NCBI GenBank assembly: GCA_031253335.1
Contig: JAIRWF010000028.1
Span: 1 to 51,295, forward strand
Origin: Streptococcaceae bacterium
GTDB lineage: Bacteria > Bacillota > Bacilli > Lactobacillales > Streptococcaceae
Direction of reading: 5' to 3'
Length of the DNA stretch: 51,295 bases
Under the pieces are notes generated by a model. It did not search any database, had not been told where the DNA came from, and saw only the letters and a program-made list of their open reading frames with translations. This document shows, one piece after another, positions 17,735 through 25,284 of the stretch. Within the stretch, counting starts at the first letter, position 1, and every line of letters starts with the position of its first letter. A program made the translations under genes and the position numbers.

Positions 17735-18822
17735 CTGTTGAGTATTCCGATATTTTTGCGCCACAATTTAACAATGTCTTGAAGTTGATTGTTCAATTTA
17801 TTGACGAAAATAAGTTAGTCAATCATAGTTTGACCAAACAAGAGTTCTCTAAAGCTGGATATTATAGAAAGTTGCAAGATATGGTGGGGAGTATCTATGA
17901 AAAAGTAGATAGTGCATCAACTCGAAAGTCAATTAACCAATTTGTGAAATTAGGTTTTGTTTCGCCGTTTCTGAAAGGCTACCACAAGTTGACAAAGCAA
18001 TTTTTGAAAGCAAGCTCGGAAGAAAAGAGACTTATTTTTTCTCAAATCTTTTATGCGCATTCAAGTTTTAATTCATCTATTACTACTGATGAACTCGCTC
18101 GAAAAGAGATGAATTTTTTAGTCAAAACGTTGATGTATCACTCTGATAAGAAATTAAACAGGAATGACATCATTGCACTTATGAACGTTGACATTTCAGG
18201 AATTAGCAAAGGTTACTTAACTAAGCAGGAGCTGATATCTGAGTACAAGTTTGCGAATACAATAGATTTCGAAAGCCGAAAATATAATCAGATTCGCTAC
18301 TTTTTGAATTTCTTGAAGTTATTGCCAGGGATTGTTGTTTCTCGGGATAATGAAATTGCTTATGAAGAAAATTCAGAAGAAGTTTTAGCGAAGAATATTG
18401 ATACGACTCGTGACCAAACCTTGTTCCGCTTGATGAAAGAAAATCTGTTTAGAGAAAGCAGAGAATTTTATAATGGTAAGTTGGTTTGCTATTTTACAAA
18501 GAAAGAGCAAAAAGGACTTGTCGTTTCTCATATTTATGGTTCTGCAGAAGCATTAAAGAAATTAGACGTTGAAGCAGCTTATGATTATCGTAATGCATTA
18601 TTGTTGGAGCAAAACACGGATATGTATTTTGATAAACATGATTTGAGTTTTGAGGATTCTGGTAAACCTTTGTTTGGACTAGAATGCACGGCTGATTTTG
18701 AAGATGATCATATTAATGATACATTGGATAGCTTTATTCTTTATCCTGAGAGGCTGAAATATTTAGCCATACATAGGGAAATTTATAACGATAAACAGAA
18801 AAAGTTTGCAGAAACAAACTGA
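17677..18822 (+). pseudogene. HNH-type type II restriction endonuclease, 5' end damaged
   Basis: The frame is open from 17677 but has no ATG, GTG or TTG near its start; the first usable codon is a TTG at 17779, inside protein-like sequence that begins around YENYWKLTVEYSD. The C-terminal part fits an HNH nuclease: VVSHIYG, then RNALLLEQNTDMYFDKHDLSFEDSG, matching the His-Asn-His arrangement. A C5-methylase, an adenine methylase and an HNH nuclease together resemble HphI-like type IIS systems. The 5' end was probably lost in the same deletion that truncated the adenine methylase, so expression is doubtful. Confidence 0.65.
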
Positions 18823-18860
18823 TCAAGTCTCAGTGCAAAAATTAGATAGGGAATATAAAC

Positions 18861-19022
18861 ATGACCACAGAACTACCCCCAAAATACAACCCAACCCAAA
18901 CCGAACAAGGTCGCTATGAAAAGTGGCTCGCACAAGGCGTGTTCAAGCTGTTAGGCGATAAAAAAGCGCAAAAGAAAAAGATGCAGTTGATTCAATACAG
19001 TATCTTCCACATCTTTATCTAA
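18861..19022 (+). pseudogene. valS: 5' remnant of a second valS
   Basis: The first 35 or so codons match the N-terminus of the complete ValRS at 19558 ([20 protein letters not shown] against [20 protein letters not shown]), with several silent differences. Similarity stops after GDKKA, and a stop follows at 19020-19022. It is a 53-codon remnant of a diverged valS allele, placed directly after the restriction-modification block. Confidence 0.9.
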
Positions 19023-19041
19023 AGAGAGTATAGCACATAAA

Positions 19042-19422
19042 TCATCGGATGTCAATTACTTTGCCTGATTTCTCAATAATCTTAAGGTGCTGAATTTGAT
19101 GGTTTTCTGTGTTGAGGTAGTAGTTGATTCGAGAAATAGCACGATTAAAATTCATTTTGCAGCGAGACATATCAATGATGATGTTACGAGATTGCTTCTT
19201 TGCAGAACGTAGATTGTTCTCCATTGTCTTCTTACTATTTCCCATAGGACTTTTAATCTCCCAAGTGCTGCCATCAATAAGTAAATCTGGCGTTTTGTAG
19301 CTTTCTGGTCTCAGAAAATGTACATCACATTCAAAATAGTTTGCTAAAATCAAAGCTGCTCTCATTTCATGAGATTGTGGCGAGTCCTGCGGCTTAGTTT
19401 CTACAATCACTTTATAATTCAT
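19042..19422 (-). CDS. orphan CdiA-C-like PD-(D/E)XK nuclease-family protein
   Basis: A 126-residue protein with PDLLIDGSTWEIKSP, a PD-(D/E)XK core, followed by GNSKKTMENNLRSAKKQ and NIIIDMS. The same arrangement occurs in the C-terminal tRNase domain of CdiA-type toxins and in the gene at 29426..29827. Here it stands alone without delivery module, signal peptide or immunity gene. TACAAT, extended by TGA, ends 6 nt before the ATG, so the mRNA should be leaderless. It is divergent from the valS transcription unit and lies inside the DNA that separates the valS remnants. The nuclease activity is inferred. Confidence 0.65.
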   Translation of the reverse strand: MNYKVIVETKPQDSPQSHEMRAALILANYFECDVHFLRPESYKTPDLLIDGSTWEIKSPMGNSKKTMENNLRSAKKQSRNIIIDMSRCKMNFNRAISRINYYLNTENHQIQHLKIIEKSGKVIDIR

Positions 19423-19437
19423 GGTATTATTGTATCA
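19420..19437 (-). promoter_or_regulatory. extended -10 promoter, leaderless, of the PD-(D/E)XK gene
   Basis: The minus strand reads TGATACAAT, then 6 nt and ATG. The TACAAT occupies 19434-19429. Confidence 0.6.
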
Positions 19438-19455
19438 TATCAATTTCAATATTAA
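19427..19455 (+). promoter_or_regulatory. probable promoter of the leader ORF-valS unit
   Basis: TTATTG (19427-19432), a 17-bp spacer and TATTAA (19450-19455). It overlaps the divergent nuclease promoter. No T-box or other riboswitch is present between it and valS. Confidence 0.45.
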
Positions 19456-19468
19456 TAGGAGAGATTAA

Positions 19469-19561
19469 ATGTGCGAAAAAGAACTTGAAAAAAGGAATAA
19501 GAAAACGATTATAAGTAGAAATGAAAAATTAACTGATAAAGTGATCGAGGTATTTAAATGA
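19469..19561 (+). CDS. 30-residue leader ORF translationally coupled to valS
   Basis: A short ORF with a good RBS (AGGAGAG, 6 nt before ATG). It encodes a highly charged Lys/Glu-rich peptide ending DKVIEVFK. Its TGA overlaps the valS ATG as ATGA. Since valS has no ribosome binding site of its own beyond GAGG inside this ORF, translation of the small ORF probably drives valS. It may be the remains of a longer gene or a true leader peptide. Confidence 0.6.
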   Translation: MCEKELEKRNKKTIISRNEKLTDKVIEVFK

Positions 19562-22194
19562 CACAACTAACCCCAAAATACAACCCAACCGAAACCGAAC
19601 AAGGTCGCTATGAAAAGTGGCTCGCACAAGGTGTGTTCAAGCCGTCAGGCGACAAAAAAGCGCATCCTTACAGCATCGTGATTCCGCCACCAAATGTGAC
19701 GGGCAAGCTCCATCTGGGGCATGCTTGGGACACGACTTTGCAGGATATTATCATTCGCCAGAAGCGGATGCAGGGTTTTGATACGTTGTGGCTGCCGGGC
19801 ATGGACCATGCTGGGATTGCAACGCAAGCGAAAGTTGCTGCACGTCTGGCTGAAGAGGGCATTTTGCCACAAGACCTCGGACGCGAGAAGTTCCTCGAAA
19901 AAGCGTGGGAATGGAAAGATGAATATGCCGAAACCATCCATCAGCAATGGGCGAAAATGGGCATCTCGGTCGATTATGACCGTGAACGCTTTACGCTGGA
20001 TGAAGGGCTGAACCAAGCGGTGCGCAAGGTTTTTGTGGAGCTTTACAAAAAAGGCTGGATTTATCAAGGCGAGAAAATCATCAACTGGGACCCCAAGGCG
20101 ATGACAGCGCTGTCGGACATTGAGGTCATTCACAAGGATGTGGAGGGTGCCTTTTACCATGTCAACTATGCTTCTGCTGATGGCGAGATTGTGCTGGAGG
20201 TCGCAACGACACGGCCTGAGACTTTCTTTGGCGATACGGCGGTGGCGGTCAATCCTGCCGATGAGCGTTATGCGAAGTATATCGGAAAGACCGTTGTGCT
20301 GCCGATTTTGGGTAAAGAAATTCCGATTATTGGCGATGAGCATGCGGACATGGAAAAGGGGACAGGCGTTGTCAAAATCACGCCAGCGCATGACCCGAAC
20401 GACTTTTTGGTGGGCCAGCGACATGATTTGCCGATGGTCAATGTCATGAACCCTGATGGCACGATGAATGAGCTTTGTGGTGCGGATTTTGCAGGACTTG
20501 ACCGTTTTGAAGCGCGTAAAAAAGTGGTGGCTGAGTTTGAAAAGCTCGGTGTGCTGGTTAAAATCGAGCCAATTCATCACGAGGTTGGGCATTCTGAGCG
20601 GACAGGTGTGATTGTTGAACCACGTCTCTCGAAGCAATGGTTTGTCAAGATGGACGGACTGTCGCAAGCGGTGCTGGACAATCAAAAAACAGATGATGCG
20701 GTTGAATTTTTCCCACCAAGATTTAACGAGACGCTCGTGCAGTGGATGGAAAATGTGCATGATTGGGTTATCAGTCGTCAGCTTTGGTGGGGACATCAGA
20801 TTCCAGCTTGGTATCGTGACGGCGAGACTTATGTCGGCATGGAAGCGCCCGAAGGCGAGGGCTGGGTGCAAGATGAAGATGTGCTTGACACTTGGTTCAG
20901 CTCGGCTTTGTGGCCTTTTAGTACGATGGGTTGGCCTGATGAAAATGCCGAAGATTTCAAGCGCTATTTTCCAACGACGACGCTCGTCACGGGCTACGAC
21001 ATCATTTTCTTCTGGGTGTCGCGCATGATTTTCCAATCGCTCGAATTCACAGGCAAAGCGCCTTTCCGCAATGTCCTGATTCACGGGCTGATTCGTGATG
21101 AGCAAGGGCGCAAGATGTCCAAGTCGCTCGGTAACGGGATTGACCCGATGGACGTGATTGAGAAATACGGCACAGATGCGCTGCGTTGGTTCTTGTCAAA
21201 CGGCTCTGCACCTGGTCAGGACGTTCGTTTCAGCTATGACAAGATGGACGCCGCTTGGAATTTCATTAACAAAATTTGGAATGTCAGTCGTTATATTTTG
21301 ATGAATTCGGAAAATATCAGCGCTGACAAGATTTCGTCCGTACTGACAGACTTGTCAGCAGGCAAAGTGGGGAATGTCACGGACCGCTGGATTTTGACGC
21401 GCTTGAATGACACAATTGCGCGCGTGACCGATCAGATGGACAAGTTCGAGTTCGGTGTGGCTGGGCATATTCTCTACAACTTCATCTGGGACGAGTTCGC
21501 CAACTGGTATCTTGAGCTGACGAAGGAAGTCATGTTCGGTGACGACGAGGCGGAAAAAAATGTGACGCGTAGTGTCCTGCTTCATGTTTTGGACAACGTG
21601 TTGCGCCTCTTGCACCCGATGATGCCCTTCTTTACCGAAGAAATTTTCGAGAAAATGCCGAATACGACAGGCTCTATTGTCGTGAGCAGCTATCCAACCG
21701 TTCGTCCAGAATTTGACGATGAAAAAGCAAGCGAAGGCGTTGCGATGCTGATTGAACTGATTACCGCCGTGCGCAATAGCCGTGCGGAAGTCAACACACC
21801 GCTGTCTAAGAAAATCCCGATTTTCATCAAGTCCGAACACACCGAGTTTTTGAACTCTGTCAGCGCCTATATTACCCGTTTTGCGAATCCGTCAGAGCTG
21901 ACAATTTCGTCAGAAGTGAATTTGACGGAAGAAGCCATGTCAGCTGTCATCACAGGCGCTGAAATCTATCTGCCGCTCGCGGGTCTCATCAACATTGACG
22001 AAGAAATCGCACGGCTCACGAAAGAACTTGCCAAGTGGCAAAAAGAGCTTGACCTTGTTAATCGCAAGCTCGGCAATGAGAAGTTTGTGGCGAATGCGAA
22101 AGCTGAAGTGGTCGAGGCAGAACGTGCGAAATTGGCGGATTATCAGGAGAAGTTTGACAGCACACAAAAGCGGATTGAGGAATTGAAGAAATAA
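19558..22194 (+). CDS. valS: valyl-tRNA synthetase
   Basis: A complete 878-residue class Ia synthetase charging tRNA-Val. Visible are the HIGH-type motif [14 protein letters not shown], the editing-domain motif [15 protein letters not shown], the KMSKS motif ([14 protein letters not shown]) and the C-terminal coiled coil ([20 protein letters not shown]). Length is normal. It lacks a T-box leader of its own; it is reached through the coupled 30-residue ORF. Fragments of another valS flank it on both sides (18861 and about 24064), so this copy probably came in by recombination and replaced the resident gene. Confidence 0.97.
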   Translation: MTQLTPKYNPTETEQGRYEKWLAQGVFKPSGDKKAHPYSIVIPPPNVTGKLHLGHAWDTTLQDIIIRQKRMQGFDTLWLPGMDHAGIATQAKVAARLAEEGILPQDLGREKFLEKAWEWKDEYAETIHQQWAKMGISVDYDRERFTLDEGLNQAVRKVFVELYKKGWIYQGEKIINWDPKAMTALSDIEVIHKDVEGAFYHVNYASADGEIVLEVATTRPETFFGDTAVAVNPADERYAKYIGKTVVLPILGKEIPIIGDEHADMEKGTGVVKITPAHDPNDFLVGQRHDLPMVNVMNPDGTMNELCGADFAGLDRFEARKKVVAEFEKLGVLVKIEPIHHEVGHSERTGVIVEPRLSKQWFVKMDGLSQAVLDNQKTDDAVEFFPPRFNETLVQWMENVHDWVISRQLWWGHQIPAWYRDGETYVGMEAPEGEGWVQDEDVLDTWFSSALWPFSTMGWPDENAEDFKRYFPTTTLVTGYDIIFFWVSRMIFQSLEFTGKAPFRNVLIHGLIRDEQGRKMSKSLGNGIDPMDVIEKYGTDALRWFLSNGSAPGQDVRFSYDKMDAAWNFINKIWNVSRYILMNSENISADKISSVLTDLSAGKVGNVTDRWILTRLNDTIARVTDQMDKFEFGVAGHILYNFIWDEFANWYLELTKEVMFGDDEAEKNVTRSVLLHVLDNVLRLLHPMMPFFTEEIFEKMPNTTGSIVVSSYPTVRPEFDDEKASEGVAMLIELITAVRNSRAEVNTPLSKKIPIFIKSEHTEFLNSVSAYITRFANPSELTISSEVNLTEEAMSAVITGAEIYLPLAGLINIDEEIARLTKELAKWQKELDLVNRKLGNEKFVANAKAEVVEAERAKLADYQEKFDSTQKRIEELKK

Positions 22195-22203
22195 AAGTAA
22201 TAA

Positions 22204-22238
22204 AAGTGAGAAATCTGATGAATTCTCACTTTTATATT
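22204..22238 (+). terminator. valS terminator
   Basis: Stem AAAAGTGAGAA/TTCTCACTTTTA with a loop of about 8 nt, followed by TATATTTTAA, 10 nt after the valS stop. The rest of the 270-bp gap to the SDR terminator holds only a weak minus-strand frame starting at 22356, which I do not support as a gene. Confidence 0.8.
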
Positions 22239-22439
22239 TTAATAATGAGGATAACTGGAATCCGTTTATTGTTTCGGAAGATGTGATAAGTAAATTTTGT
22301 TTTTTTCCATAAACTACTGAAAGGAAGAAAAGGAGCATAATTGCGATTAACATCATTTCCTTACTCTTTCTATAAGGAGATTATGGCATAAATCTGGAAT
22401 AGATATGAAAATCTTCTTACTCTGCGCTGATAGAACAAT

Positions 22440-22470
22440 TAAAAAAACTCTGTCAAATTTGACAGAGTTA
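22440..22470 (-). terminator. SDR terminator built on the repeated palindrome
   Basis: A perfect 24-bp palindrome, 22446-22469, with TGTCAAATTTGACA at its centre (22451-22464) and AACTC/GAGTT flanks. On the minus strand it begins at the SDR stop codon and is followed by TTTTTTAATT. It shows that at least this copy of the repeat can act as a terminator stem. Confidence 0.8.
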
Positions 22471-23307
22471 TTTCGCACGTTTGGTAATTGAGGCAAAATA
22501 TTTGGCAGAAAGACGATTGGTAAGATTAGGATGGCTGCGAGACATATAGACCATGAAACGGTCGCGGAAGGCATTGAAATAGCGGCGTTTTGGTGTGATA
22601 TCGGTCGCTGCACGATAGAAGACTTTCGCAAGGTCTGCGGAGGTTGCGGTCGCTTGCGTTGCTCCTGCAGTCAAAAGCTGCGAAATTTGTGCTGCAAGAG
22701 GAGCATAAGGTGAATTTTCCTTCAGATTATCCGTGATATGCTGGACAGCAACATCGCCCCAGTCGGACTTGGTACCACCTGGCTGGACGATCGTACTGCG
22801 AATGCCAAACTGTGCAACCTCGCTATCCAACACGTCCGACCATTGTTGCAAGGCGGCTTTTGTCGCGTGATAATAGCTCCCTAGTGGCGTGTGCCCGTCG
22901 CCTCCTGTTGAGGAAATATTGACAATTCGTCCAAATTTTTGAGCCCGCATTGTAGGTAAAACGAGCTGTGTAAGATCACAAGCTCCGAAAAAATTGACCT
23001 CAAACTGCCTCCGTGCCTCCTCCAACGGGATTTCTTCAATAGGTCCGAAGGCCCCATATCCTGCATTATTGAGCAGTACGTCAACTCGTCCAAACTTTTC
23101 AAGTGTAGCAGAAACAAAGGCTTGATTGCTTTCATGGTTGGTCACATCAAGTTTGAGGGCTGTAATGGTTTTTCCGCTAGGAATTTCAGCAACACGTCTT
23201 GCTCCAGCGACGACTTGCCAGCCTTTGCTGGCAAAGAGTTTCGTTGCTTCATACCCCATGCCTTTTGATGCACCAGTAATGAGAACGACTTTTTCTTGAG
23301 ATTTCAT
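22468..23307 (-). CDS. short-chain dehydrogenase/reductase
   Basis: A 279-residue SDR oxidoreductase. It has the cofactor motif TGASKGMGYEATKLF, NNAGYG, the catalytic Ser in NISSTGGDG and the YxxxK motif YHATKAALQQW. The substrate is unknown. It lies downstream of a tetR gene in the same orientation, a common pair in which the TetR protein represses the reductase. An AACGATTGTTTAG sequence in its promoter region resembles the palindrome before tetR. It sits between valS and the valS 3' remnant, so it is probably a passenger of the replaced segment. Confidence 0.85.
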   Translation of the reverse strand: MKSQEKVVLITGASKGMGYEATKLFASKGWQVVAGARRVAEIPSGKTITALKLDVTNHESNQAFVSATLEKFGRVDVLLNNAGYGAFGPIEEIPLEEARRQFEVNFFGACDLTQLVLPTMRAQKFGRIVNISSTGGDGHTPLGSYYHATKAALQQWSDVLDSEVAQFGIRSTIVQPGGTKSDWGDVAVQHITDNLKENSPYAPLAAQISQLLTAGATQATATSADLAKVFYRAATDITPKRRYFNAFRDRFMVYMSRSHPNLTNRLSAKYFASITKRAK

Positions 23308-23328
23308 ATTGCTACGCTTTCTATAATT

Positions 23329-23340
23329 AACGATTGTTTA
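23329..23340. promoter_or_regulatory. possible TetR half-operator before the SDR gene
   Basis: AACGATTGTTTA resembles the AAACG/CGTTT elements of the tetR promoter palindrome at 23951-23966 and overlaps the likely SDR promoter. Confidence 0.35.
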
Positions 23341-23383
23341 GTTATTATAGAATAAAAAATAAATCTTGTCAAGAAAAAATGAT

Positions 23384-23941
23384 TCAAACATGAAAAGTTT
23401 GAATCATTAATTCTGTTGCTTGTGCAATATCTGAACGACTTGCGCCCGCTTCGAGTAAGAGAAAGGGCACTCTGAAGAAATTAGTATAAACAAGACTGCT
23501 TGCTTTGATATAACTGTCATCTTGTTGAATTTCGGAAAACAACTGCAAGAGTGGTGTTGCTGTCTGCGCTGCGAGATTGAGGCAGGCTTCATCGACCAAC
23601 TCAGGGGAGAGAAGCACAGCGTTCATATAACGTGCCTCACGTGGATGCTCTGAAAAGACCTTTACAAAGTGCTGTGATGCAGTGCGAATCTTGTCATCAA
23701 GCGTCGTTTGCTGCACAATTTTCTCCGATAGTCCCGCATCCATCTTCGTTTTCACATTTTCGTAAATACGACTGAGCATATCTTTTTTATCGGCATAATA
23801 AATATAAATCGTCGCAGAACTAATCCCCGCGAGCTTTGCAACCTTACTCATCGAAAGCGCAGCTAGCCCTTGAGTTGCTGTCAGCTCAAAAACAGCTTCT
23901 GAAATCGCTGTGATTTTCGCTTCATCTTTTGTTCTTGTCAT
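23384..23941 (-). CDS. TetR-family transcriptional regulator
   Basis: A 185-residue repressor. The N-terminal helix-turn-helix reads ALSMSKVAKLAGISSATIYIYYADKKDML, matching the TetR signature; the C-terminal ligand domain is not assignable. Its promoter has TTGCGA, a 17-bp spacer and TATAAT 6 nt before the ATG, so the mRNA is leaderless. A palindrome ATAAACGTTCGTTTAT overlaps the -10 region, implying autorepression. The SDR gene is its likely target. Confidence 0.88.
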   Translation of the reverse strand: MTRTKDEAKITAISEAVFELTATQGLAALSMSKVAKLAGISSATIYIYYADKKDMLSRIYENVKTKMDAGLSEKIVQQTTLDDKIRTASQHFVKVFSEHPREARYMNAVLLSPELVDEACLNLAAQTATPLLQLFSEIQQDDSYIKASSLVYTNFFRVPFLLLEAGASRSDIAQATELMIQTFHV

Positions 23942-23950
23942 GTTTCTATT

Positions 23951-23966
23951 ATAAACGTTCGTTTAT
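23951..23966. promoter_or_regulatory. probable TetR operator in the tetR promoter
   Basis: ATAAACGTTCGTTTAT is a near-perfect palindrome lying between the -35 (TTGCGA) and -10 (TATAAT, 23953-23948) elements of the leaderless tetR promoter. Confidence 0.55.
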
Positions 23967-24063
23967 TTTTTCGCAAGAGTCTAGACCTCTCGTTAAATAG
24001 TACAGCATGATATTAACTTATTTTACAGCTGACCTTTTCAGCTTTTTCCATAGCTTGTCTGTC

Positions 24064-24219
24064 AGAAAGAGCTTGATTTGTTCAATCGTAAGCTTGGCAA
24101 TAAAGAATTTGTTGCCAATGCGAAAGCCTGAAGTCGTTGAGGGGGAACGTGCAAAACTTAAAGATTATCAAGAGAAGTTTGACAGTACACAGAAGCGGAT
24201 TGAAGAGCTGAAAAAATAA
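24064..24219 (+). pseudogene. valS: 3' remnant of a second valS
   Basis: Matches the last 50 or so codons of valS, ending [14 protein letters not shown] followed by TAA, with many silent and some replacement differences. One extra C at about 24129 (GCGAAAGCCTGAAG against GCGAAAGCTGAAG) shifts the frame. Together with the 5' remnant at 18861 it brackets the complete valS. Confidence 0.9.
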
Positions 24220-24222
24220 AGC

Positions 24223-24315
24223 TGTCAAATTTGACAGAAGTTCGCATTCTTAAAAAATTTCCGTCAGAAAAATTTTCTGACGGATTCTCAAAAATTAGTC
24301 TGTCAAATTGACAGA
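24223..24315. repeat. three palindromes behind the valS remnant
   Basis: 24223-24236 is TGTCAAATTTGACA (exact). 24261-24283 has 11-bp arms CCGTCAGAAAA/TTTTCTGACGG around one base. 24299-24315 is TCTGTCAA-A-TTGACAGA. The first probably served as terminator of the replaced valS; the cluster of three is unusual. Confidence 0.75.
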
Positions 24316-24317
24316 AC

Positions 24318-24512
24318 CGGTCAGTGTGCGCCATTCGGACAACAAAAGCCTACGTGGTGAAATTTTCCGAAGTGTCTGCTGAGAACGCCTACAAAGTGGG
24401 CGAGGGCGACCGGACACTTACGACTTGGCGACGTGTACATGAGACGTTTTTCAAATCAGACAGACAATGCAGCCCTGATATGGACGTGCTCTGCGAAGAG
24501 TTTGAAGTGGTG
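24318..24512 (+). pseudogene. C-terminal remnant of an ASCH-domain protein
   Basis: The reading CAIRTTKAYVVKFSEVSAEN, then GEGDRTL and DMDVLCEEFEVV, is the C-terminal half of the YqfB-like ASCH family. The N-terminal half is missing and no start with an RBS is present. It is followed by a bidirectional terminator at 24543..24576. It is a different subfamily from the ASCH gene at 15667. Confidence 0.65.
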
Positions 24513-24542
24513 GTGGGGAATCGATCCAGGATTTACAACACT

Positions 24543-24576
24543 CAAAAACGCTTGCGAATTTGCCAGCGTTTTTTTG
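24543..24576. terminator. bidirectional terminator before srtA 3' end
   Basis: AAAACGCT/AGCGTTTT stem with a loop of about 15 nt and flanking A and T runs, between the ASCH remnant and the convergent srtA gene. Confidence 0.75.
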
Positions 24577-24579
24577 TCT

Positions 24580-25284
24580 TTACTGCATTTCATTGTAAGG
24601 CAGAGCGAAAGCCTCAAGTAACCTTGGTGTAGCCTCCGTGAATGCTCTTTTTTGGATGAACTCGCCGCGCACGATGATGCGTTGTCTATCTCCGTCAAAG
24701 CAGGTCACGAGCGTAATGAGTTGCTTTCCCTCAATGTCCCGAATCACATGTCCTTCGTGCGGCGCCACCTTTTGTATCTCACGAATTTTATACTCATAGA
24801 TATCCTGTTTCTCTGTGACATATATCATCATCCCAACAGTCGCACGCTCAAGCGGGGTAAATAGAGCATCTGCTTGTCCAAGAACATTATGACTCGCCAG
24901 CGCAAAATTCCCTTCACCCAGTCGTTGATCCGTCTTCATCGTTCCAGCCCCATAATACAAAGCCAATCCATTTGGCCCAAAACCTCGAAACATCGGCAGA
25001 TTAATCCCGATAGAAGGGATGGCAACCCCGCCAATCACAGGCATCTGCTCTCGATTTAACTGATTCATCACAGCATTTCTAAACGTAGGCGGTTGAATCA
25101 AGTCAAAATCAAAATTTCCATCCGACTCTGAGTTTCTCGCGATATCCGCCTGCGATACTTGTGCCAAGCGATAGTTTGCCGTCATGTGTTGCATCAGCCA
25201 GTTCCTTATAGGCCTTTCTGCTAATAGAGCAATCCCTAAAAAAGCAACAAGGATAAGCAAGCTGTTGATCAGTTTCCGTTTCAT
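24580..25284 (-). CDS. srtA: class A sortase
   Basis: A 234-residue membrane-anchored transpeptidase. It has an N-terminal transmembrane segment (about 7-22), the catalytic His in ALASHN (His122), Cys in TLVTC (Cys185) and Arg in DRQR (about 192). It cuts surface proteins at their sorting motif and joins them to the cell wall precursor. Its ATG overlaps the stop of the preceding surface-protein gene as ATGA, so enzyme and substrate are made together. That coupling, and the absence of gyrA next door, suggest a dedicated enzyme. It could still be the only sortase A of the cell. Confidence 0.92.
   Translation of the reverse strand: MKRKLINSLLILVAFLGIALLAERPIRNWLMQHMTANYRLAQVSQADIARNSESDGNFDFDLIQPPTFRNAVMNQLNREQMPVIGGVAIPSIGINLPMFRGFGPNGLALYYGAGTMKTDQRLGEGNFALASHNVLGQADALFTPLERATVGMMIYVTEKQDIYEYKIREIQKVAPHEGHVIRDIEGKQLITLVTCFDGDRQRIIVRGEFIQKRAFTEATPRLLEAFALPYNEMQ

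Noticed and set aside
19645-21105. 486-codon minus-strand frame opposite valS
   Set aside because: Shadow of the high-GC codon pattern of valS; low-complexity protein with no family features.
19558-22194. Complete valS as an acquired antibiotic-resistant synthetase
   Set aside because: Its N-terminal part is too close to the resident remnant; nothing points to a divergent resistance-type enzyme.
22195-22445. Minus-strand frame starting at 22356 with a hydrophobic N-terminus
   Set aside because: It runs through the valS terminator into antisense valS; at best a small fragment, so not listed as a gene.
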